A stretch of DNA of 8,911 nt from a candidate division WWE3 bacterium RIFOXYD1_FULL_39_9 (lineage in GTDB: Bacteria; Patescibacteriota; WWE3; UBA101185; UBA10185), in contig MEWG01000045.1 in NCBI GenBank assembly GCA_001773295.1, forward strand, positions 26,074-34,984. The letters are read 5' to 3'. Under the pieces are notes generated by a model, which worked only from the letters and a program-made list of their open reading frames with translations, had not been told where the DNA came from and did not search any database. How positions within the stretch are numbered: position 1 is the first letter of the stretch; every line of letters starts with the position of its first letter. A program made the position numbers and the translations under genes. Below are positions 5,627-8,911 of the stretch, piece by piece.

Positions 5627-6358
5627 ATGTTAACAAAAAAGTTTGGATTCACCCTGTCGGTATGCTTAATCTTGGTGTTAGTTGCTGCTTGTTCGTCGCC
5701 AAGTGTGGCCACGTCGGTTCCAAGGGTTTTGCCAACAAAACCGGTGTTTAATGTACCAGTAGCTACGCTTAGGGTACCCACTCTTGCGGTACCTGCAGTC
5801 GAGCCTACAGTAGATATTACTGTTGTCAATAATAGCGGTAAGAATCTTTGCTGGATCTATCTCGTAGCTCCAGGATCTACTGATTTTGAGAACGTTCTAT
5901 ATAACGTAAATTTTGTTGATACCGGCACAAGCGCTGTAATTGAGGATGTAAAAGTTGGGTATTACGATGTGCACGGACTAACATGCTCTTTCACGGATGT
6001 CTCGAAAGGTTTCAACCTGGCCATGGATGCGCAACACTCAGTTTTAACGTTACCACCAATCGCTGAAATATCAGCCGAGGATCAGTTGGCCGGTGCTACT
6101 GTAAGTTTAGTGATTGTTAATGTTACTGCAACAGACATATGTTCAGTCGGGCTTACAAGACCTGGCGACTTGACAGTTATTTTGGGGTTTTATGAATGGA
6201 AAGATACCCCAATTGGGTTGGCTGAATCCCATATAGTTAAGGGAATAAAACCTGGAATTTATGATATTACGTTGTTTGATTGTCTGAAATTCCCGCTAGT
6301 GCATGTTAACAACACAGAATTGAGGTACCTTGAGCATACCATTCGCGTAACACGCTAG
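5627..6358 (+). CDS. Lipoprotein with two tandem copies of a two-Cys beta domain
   Basis: A 243-aa exported protein. A basic start and hydrophobic stretch (8-20) end in the lipobox LVAAC, so Cys22 should be lipidated. A Pro/Val/Thr-rich linker (about 31-60) leads to two related domains, at about 62-141 and 158-241. Each opens with a V-x-V-V-N strand, then Cys, PG, a Gly-x-Tyr-Asp turn and a second Cys. The pairs are Cys75/Cys120 and Cys172/Cys219, 45 and 47 residues apart, consistent with one disulfide per domain. The strand pattern VNNSGKNLCWIYLVAPGS resembles a beta-sandwich domain found in surface lipoproteins of Chloroflexota and other bacteria, whose role is not known. It has its own promoter, a good SD and a strong terminator, so it is probably a single-gene unit. 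Confidence 0.75.
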   Translation: MLTKKFGFTLSVCLILVLVAACSSPSVATSVPRVLPTKPVFNVPVATLRVPTLAVPAVEPTVDITVVNNSGKNLCWIYLVAPGSTDFENVLYNVNFVDTGTSAVIEDVKVGYYDVHGLTCSFTDVSKGFNLAMDAQHSVLTLPPIAEISAEDQLAGATVSLVIVNVTATDICSVGLTRPGDLTVILGFYEWKDTPIGLAESHIVKGIKPGIYDITLFDCLKFPLVHVNNTELRYLEHTIRVTR

Positions 6359-6363
6359 GCAGC

Positions 6364-6375
6364 TTTCGATCGAAA
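6364..6375. repeat. Perfect 12-bp palindrome
   Basis: TTTCGATCGAAA is fully self-complementary without a spacer and begins 5 bp after the lipoprotein stop codon, upstream of the terminator hairpin. It could bind a dimeric protein, or be chance. Confidence 0.3.
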
Positions 6376-6386
6376 CCGAAATAGCA

Positions 6387-6443
6387 AACCCTTCTGTGTG
6401 TTTTACCTTTATAGGTAACATTACACGGAGGGGTTAGTTTTTT
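6387..6443 (+). terminator. Rho-independent terminator of the lipoprotein gene
   Basis: AACCCTTCTGTGT (6387-6399) pairs with ACACGGAGGGGTT (6423-6435) over 13 bp, and the loop contains a second perfect stem, TTACCT (6403-6408) with AGGTAA (6413-6418). TTTTTT follows at 6438-6443. The two non-Watson-Crick pairs are G-U wobbles only in + strand RNA, so the structure serves the + strand gene. The U-run overlaps the stop codon of the convergent gene by two bases. Confidence 0.85.
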
Positions 6444-7335
6444 AAAGAATCTTAAAACTTTCCTCCATCACATCATCATATGATTTTGAAAAATCTAAAA
6501 GCTGGAAGAATGCTGTTGATTGACCGCGGTCAAACGTATAAACTTTTTGTTTTTCGGGCGAGTATTTCAAGACAAACATATAGTTAAGAACACAATTTGA
6601 AAATTCCATATCAAGCCCATCGCCTTTTACAGCTACATCGAAGACGCCTGCTTGAGCAGATAGCTTCTTTTCTCCTAGGTTACAAGAAGAGCCAAATTGT
6701 TCTTTGATAAAAGTAGTTAGTTCTGCGTCATTTTTTACTGTCTGGGTTACGATGTGCCAAGTTCGATTATCTGACTTTAATAAAGCTAAAGAATTATCTT
6801 TTTTCTCGCATTTAGAAAAATATGAATAACCATCAGCCTCTTCCCTACCGGCAAGCTCGTAAGAATACTCAAAAGCTATATAAACACTGTCATTGTCTTC
6901 AAAAGTGGTAACAGGAGTAAACGCTTCCTTTGGTCTATAAGAAGATTTAGTTTCGTCTTCAACCCACTTGCAAGCACCGTATGGATTAACTGCGGTTGTA
7001 GGAATATCAATAGAAAAACCTAATTTTTCATTAACATAGGTTTTCAACTCGCTGTTTTGTTCTTGAGGTGCTTCAACTTCGTCAGTAGAATCAGGGTCGT
7101 TAAGCAGTTCTTGTTCTTTTTCTTGCACTATTGCGTTATTGTTATACTTCTCGATTGCATCAGCACCTCCTTCGTTATGTCGTAGTGGCGCAAAAACGAA
7201 ATATATAAATGTAAGTAATCCGCCGATAATTAGAATTAATAAAAATATAAGTATGTACAAAAGTTTTATTTTACTTTTAGACGGCTGTTGTTCTTGATCT
7301 GGAGTCACAGTTTCTTGAGTTTCTAGAGTTTCCAT
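6442..7335 (-). CDS. Single-pass membrane protein with four-Cys extracytoplasmic domain, function unknown
   Basis: A 297-aa protein with a Gln/Glu-rich cytoplasmic tail (1-22), one strong transmembrane helix (about 24-48), an acidic linker (about 60-97) and an external domain (about 99-297). The domain opens with TYVNEKLGFSIDIP, the sort of Y-x-N-x-x-x-GF-x-x-x-x-P motif seen at the start of PsbP-like and related secreted domains. It holds four cysteines (122, 176, 218, 248), enough for two disulfides. I do not recognise a family beyond this. ATG 7335 has no SD, but a TTGACA-18-CATACT promoter ends 8 nt upstream, so a leaderless mRNA is likely. Convergent with the lipoprotein gene and divergent from the DUF5320 operon. 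Confidence 0.65.
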   Translation of the reverse strand: METLETQETVTPDQEQQPSKSKIKLLYILIFLLILIIGGLLTFIYFVFAPLRHNEGGADAIEKYNNNAIVQEKEQELLNDPDSTDEVEAPQEQNSELKTYVNEKLGFSIDIPTTAVNPYGACKWVEDETKSSYRPKEAFTPVTTFEDNDSVYIAFEYSYELAGREEADGYSYFSKCEKKDNSLALLKSDNRTWHIVTQTVKNDAELTTFIKEQFGSSCNLGEKKLSAQAGVFDVAVKGDGLDMEFSNCVLNYMFVLKYSPEKQKVYTFDRGQSTAFFQLLDFSKSYDDVMEESFKIL

Positions 7336-7343
7336 ACAATGAA

Positions 7344-7373
7344 AGTATGCTCTATATGTTTTTATCTTGTCAA
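7344..7373 (-). promoter_or_regulatory. Promoter of the four-Cys membrane protein gene
   Basis: On the - strand, a consensus TTGACA (complement of 7368-7373), an 18-bp spacer and CATACT (complement of 7344-7349; 4 of 6). The -10 ends 8 nt before the ATG, which predicts a leaderless or nearly leaderless transcript. Confidence 0.55.
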
Positions 7374-7438
7374 TTTATTATGCTAAATGTTTTGTTTTAA
7401 TCTAGTGAAAAATGCAACTATTGTGCCACTCAAACTTT

Positions 7439-7466
7439 TTGACAAAAACAACTTCGATGGTATTAT
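7439..7466 (+). promoter_or_regulatory. Strong sigma-70-type promoter of the DUF5320 operon
   Basis: TTGACA (7439-7444, perfect) and TATTAT (7461-7466, 5 of 6) are 16 bp apart. A start near 7473 leaves a leader of about 35 nt that includes the full-length Shine-Dalgarno. This is the best promoter in the window. Confidence 0.75.
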
Positions 7467-7493
7467 GAATATGTATTCAATACTTAATTAAAC

Positions 7494-7504
7494 AAGGAGG
7501 TGAT
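7494..7504 (+). promoter_or_regulatory. Full-length Shine-Dalgarno of the DUF5320 gene
   Basis: AAGGAGGTGAT complements the entire anti-SD tail of 16S rRNA and lies 4 nt before ATG 7509. It decides the start: the in-frame GTG at 7500 lies inside this site and cannot be the initiator. Confidence 0.85.
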
Positions 7505-7508
7505 TACA

Positions 7509-7766
7509 ATGCCGTTTAGAGATGGAACAGGTCCTCAAGGAAAAGGACCTAAAACAGGTAGAGGTTTTGGCCGCTGCAGTGATAGTAGAGGTCAGGGTAT
7601 GGGCAGGAACATGGGTTTTGGCAGAGGTAGAGGTTTTAGATCTTGGTTTGCTTCGCTAAGTAAAAACGAAGTAAAAGAGGATTTAAGCTCCTACCAGAAA
7701 GCCCTAGAAACTGAGCTAGAGCTGATCAAAACTGAACAAAAGAAACTTGAGGAAGAACAATTATGA
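7509..7766 (+). CDS. DUF5320 family Gly/Arg-rich protein
   Basis: An 85-aa soluble protein. The N-terminus MPFRDGTGPQGKGPKTGRGF matches DUF5320 (PF17253: M-P-x-x-DGTGP-x-G-x-GP-x-TGRG-x-G-x-C), with the family's single Cys at position 23. Residues about 17-44 are a Gly/Arg-rich segment of RG and FGRG repeats. The C-terminus (about 49-85) is a charged, coiled-coil-like helix. Family members usually sit beside DUF134 and NifX/NafY-like or Mrp-type ATPase genes for iron-sulfur or metal handling, but no biochemical role is established. First gene of the operon, with a strong promoter and a perfect SD. Its TGA stop overlaps the DUF134 start as ATGA, so the two proteins are probably made in balanced amounts. 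Confidence 0.85.
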   Translation: MPFRDGTGPQGKGPKTGRGFGRCSDSRGQGMGRNMGFGRGRGFRSWFASLSKNEVKEDLSSYQKALETELELIKTEQKKLEEEQL

Positions 7767-8047
7767 CCAGACCAAAAATACGAAGGTGCCTAAATTTTAA
7801 CCCAAATGTTGACTATTTTAAGCCAAGAGGTATTCCTTTGAGGGATTTAGAAGAGGTCGAGTTGTTGGCTGATGAAATTGAAGCTATAAAATTGTACATG
7901 GTAGATGGCTTGGACCAAACAACAGCAGCCGAAAAAATGGGGATATCTCAACCAACCTTTGCAAGAACAATCGACACTGCCTGTAAAAAAGTGGCAGATG
8001 CACTGATTAAGGGGAAAGCTATTAAAATTAATAAGTTAGTGGAATAG
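7763..8047 (+). CDS. DUF134 family HTH protein
   Basis: A 94-aa protein matching UPF0251/DUF134 (PF02001). It has RPKIRRC near the start, FKPRGIPLRDLEEVEL (19-34), DEIEAIKLYMVDGLDQTTAA (37-56), and a sigma-70-region-4-like helix-turn-helix TTAAEKMGISQPTFARTIDT (53-72), then KVADALIKGKAIKI. Family proteins are taken to be DNA-binding regulators linked to the DUF5320/NifX group; targets are unknown. Cys9 and Cys74 are present. It starts inside the stop codon of the DUF5320 gene (4-bp overlap, ATGA), so translation is coupled, and a regulator of its own operon is a fair guess. It lacks the extra C-terminal tail found in some homologues. Confidence 0.88.
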   Translation: MTRPKIRRCLNFNPNVDYFKPRGIPLRDLEEVELLADEIEAIKLYMVDGLDQTTAAEKMGISQPTFARTIDTACKKVADALIKGKAIKINKLVE

Positions 8048-8119
8048 AATAGTGTATGAAGGCAAGTTACCTGTTCTAATGCCGGTTGATTCTGGTGGCT
8101 GATGTTGTAGATTCTCAAG

Positions 8120-8129
8120 AAGGAGGTGA
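8120..8129 (+). promoter_or_regulatory. Strong Shine-Dalgarno of the thioredoxin gene
   Basis: AAGGAGGTGA complements the whole anti-SD core and lies 6 nt before ATG 8136. The 88 bp between the DUF134 stop and this gene show no promoter or terminator, which is consistent with one operon. Confidence 0.8.
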
Positions 8130-8135
8130 CGTTAG

Positions 8136-8405
8136 ATGAAAATATTAAAATTTGGTGCTGTATGGTGCTCCGGTTGTTTGGTCATGAGACCAAGGTGGCA
8201 GGAAATTGAAAAGGAAATGCCTGAATTAAAAACCGAGTATTACGATTTTGATAAAGACAAAGAAATGGTTACCTCTCACAAAATTGACGAAAAACTTCCG
8301 GCATTTGTTTTCTTAGATAACGCAGGTAATGAGTTTCTAAGGTTAACCGGCGAAGTTGACAAAGAAGTACTGGTAAAAATAATAAAGGAAAATATTACTA
8401 AGTAA
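8136..8405 (+). CDS. Short cytoplasmic thioredoxin-family protein
   Basis: An 89-aa thioredoxin-fold protein without a signal peptide. The active site is WCSGC (Cys11, Cys14) and the cis-proline is Pro55 in KLPAF, followed by the FVFLDNAGNEFLRLTG strand-turn. It lacks the first beta strand and helix of classical thioredoxin (about 105 aa), so it resembles minimal thioredoxins. Ser-Gly between the cysteines differs from the usual Gly-Pro and may shift the redox potential. It should transfer electrons in the cytoplasm. The stop is 3 bp before the next start, so it is very probably coupled with the exported CPHC protein and may feed it electrons through that protein's likely membrane domain (inference). 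Confidence 0.88.
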   Translation: MKILKFGAVWCSGCLVMRPRWQEIEKEMPELKTEYYDFDKDKEMVTSHKIDEKLPAFVFLDNAGNEFLRLTGEVDKEVLVKIIKENITK

Positions 8406-8408
8406 CAT

Positions 8409-8911
8409 ATGAAATTAAGGCATATCTCTACTCTATTGCTCGCTGTGTTTGTTCTGGTTTTGAGCGCAAAAGTATCGTACGCTCGGGAACCTATCAATCT
8501 CTATTTCTTTTGGGGACAAGGATGTCCGCACTGTGCCAAAGAAAGAGAGTTTCTTAATACACTTGTAGAAGCCGATCCTTCTGTAAAACTCCATGACTTT
8601 GAAGTGTGGAATAACCAAGCCAACAGAATAAAACTTGAATATGCTGCACGAAAACTTGATGTTGTAGTAAACGGAGTACCGTTCCTTGTTGTGGGCGATG
8701 AGTATCTTGTAGGCTACATGAATGACGAAACGTCCGGTAAAGTGATCTTAAGTTTAATTGACAAAGCCAGAAATACAGACTGTCCGGATATATTTTTAGA
8801 TACAGCAAAAGATGAACCGGTTAAAAATGAAAACTGTATTGAAAGCACAGAAACCATTAATACTCCGATTTTTCCAAAGATAGGAAACTTAGAGTTAAAC
8901 ACGCTCTCCTT
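8409..8911 (+). CDS. Exported CPHC thioredoxin-fold protein, partial; probable DsbD/CcdA-like
   Basis: The frame stays open to the window edge (167 residues, 3' end missing). An N-terminal signal peptide or anchor (Lys/Arg/His, then LLLAVFVLVLS, with SYA near residue 25) precedes a thioredoxin-like domain. FFWGQGCPHC gives Cys39 and Cys42, the latter followed by the helix AKEREFLNTL; the cis-proline is Pro91 in GVPFLVVG. Two more cysteines (125, 143) follow in a linker, and then NTPIFPKIGNLELNTLS at the end. In bacterial relatives this last stretch leads into a CcdA/DsbD transmembrane domain that carries reductant across the membrane, so I expect one beyond the window (inference). It starts 3 bp after the thioredoxin gene and has no SD of its own, fitting translational coupling. 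Confidence 0.75.
   Translation, partial: MKLRHISTLLLAVFVLVLSAKVSYAREPINLYFFWGQGCPHCAKEREFLNTLVEADPSVKLHDFEVWNNQANRIKLEYAARKLDVVVNGVPFLVVGDEYLVGYMNDETSGKVILSLIDKARNTDCPDIFLDTAKDEPVKNENCIESTETINTPIFPKIGNLELNTLS

Noticed and set aside
5521..5829. - strand 102-aa frame over the lipoprotein start
   Set aside because: Opposite-strand shadow of the promoter, signal peptide and linker; low-complexity Thr/Gly content and no SD or homology.
3562..7766. Alternative genetic code (TGA as Gly or Trp), as in some Patescibacteria
   Set aside because: TGA ends the Gmad2 and DUF5320 genes at their expected lengths, and Trp is coded by TGG.
8048..8135. Possible tiny gene (GTG 8052, 16 codons) between DUF134 and thioredoxin
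   Set aside because: No SD and too short to judge; nothing resembles a NifX remnant strongly enough to claim it.
8276..8902. Four overlapping - strand frames at the right end
   Set aside because: All lie antisense to the thioredoxin and CPHC protein genes, which have clear motifs; none has an RBS or recognisable domain.
1..8911. CRISPR array, insertion sequence or attachment site
   Set aside because: No regularly spaced repeats, transposase or integrase motifs, or terminal inverted repeats were seen.

Overview
The window is AT-rich bacterial DNA, about one third G+C by eye. It carries small, compact genes for envelope, redox and housekeeping functions of unknown detail. TGA ends at least two real genes (complement of 3562-3564, and 7764-7766), so the genetic code is standard and not code 4 or 25. 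The strongest Shine-Dalgarno sites (7494-7504 and 8120-8129) match the full bacterial anti-SD. Small membrane proteins, a Gmad2 protein, a DUF5655 protein, a YggT-like protein and a DUF5320/DUF134 pair, with almost no recognisable metabolism, suggest a Candidate Phyla Radiation (Patescibacteria) genome such as Katanobacteria or Microgenomates. That placement is an inference; no rRNA or tRNA is present to confirm it.

Layout. Positions 1-377 are non-coding and hold divergent promoter signals: one pointing left, out of the window, and one pointing right. A + strand pair follows: an aminoglycoside-phosphotransferase/choline-kinase-like protein (378-1271) and a Cof-type HAD phosphatase (1320-2111), separated by a 12-bp hairpin. 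A - strand cluster comes next, read from right to left: a DUF5655 protein with a zinc-knuckle N-terminus (4047-4451), a membrane-anchored Gmad2-domain protein (3562-4011) and a GT-C-type multi-pass membrane protein (2244-3569) that overlaps the Gmad2 gene by 8 bp. Divergent from it is a ribbon-helix-helix regulator (4477-4701), then a YggT-like membrane protein (4768-5199) and a GlsB/YeaQ-type small membrane protein (5247-5486). A lipoprotein with two copies of a two-cysteine domain (5627-6358) ends in a clear terminator shared with the convergent gene for a single-pass membrane protein with four external cysteines (6442-7335).

The right part (7439 to the end) reads as one + strand operon behind a strong promoter, TTGACA-16-TATTAT. 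It encodes a DUF5320 Gly/Arg-rich protein, a DUF134 HTH regulator (4-bp overlap), a short cytoplasmic thioredoxin with WCSGC, and an exported CPHC thioredoxin-fold protein cut by the window edge, which probably continues into a DsbD/CcdA-like membrane domain. Together the last two look like an inside-to-outside thiol electron relay. The two external proteins with even numbers of cysteines just upstream are possible clients.

A second pattern concerns translation starts. The strongest + strand starts have textbook Shine-Dalgarno sites. Three - strand genes (starts at 4011, 4451 and 7335) have a -10 hexamer only 6-8 nt before the start codon and no SD, which predicts leaderless mRNAs.
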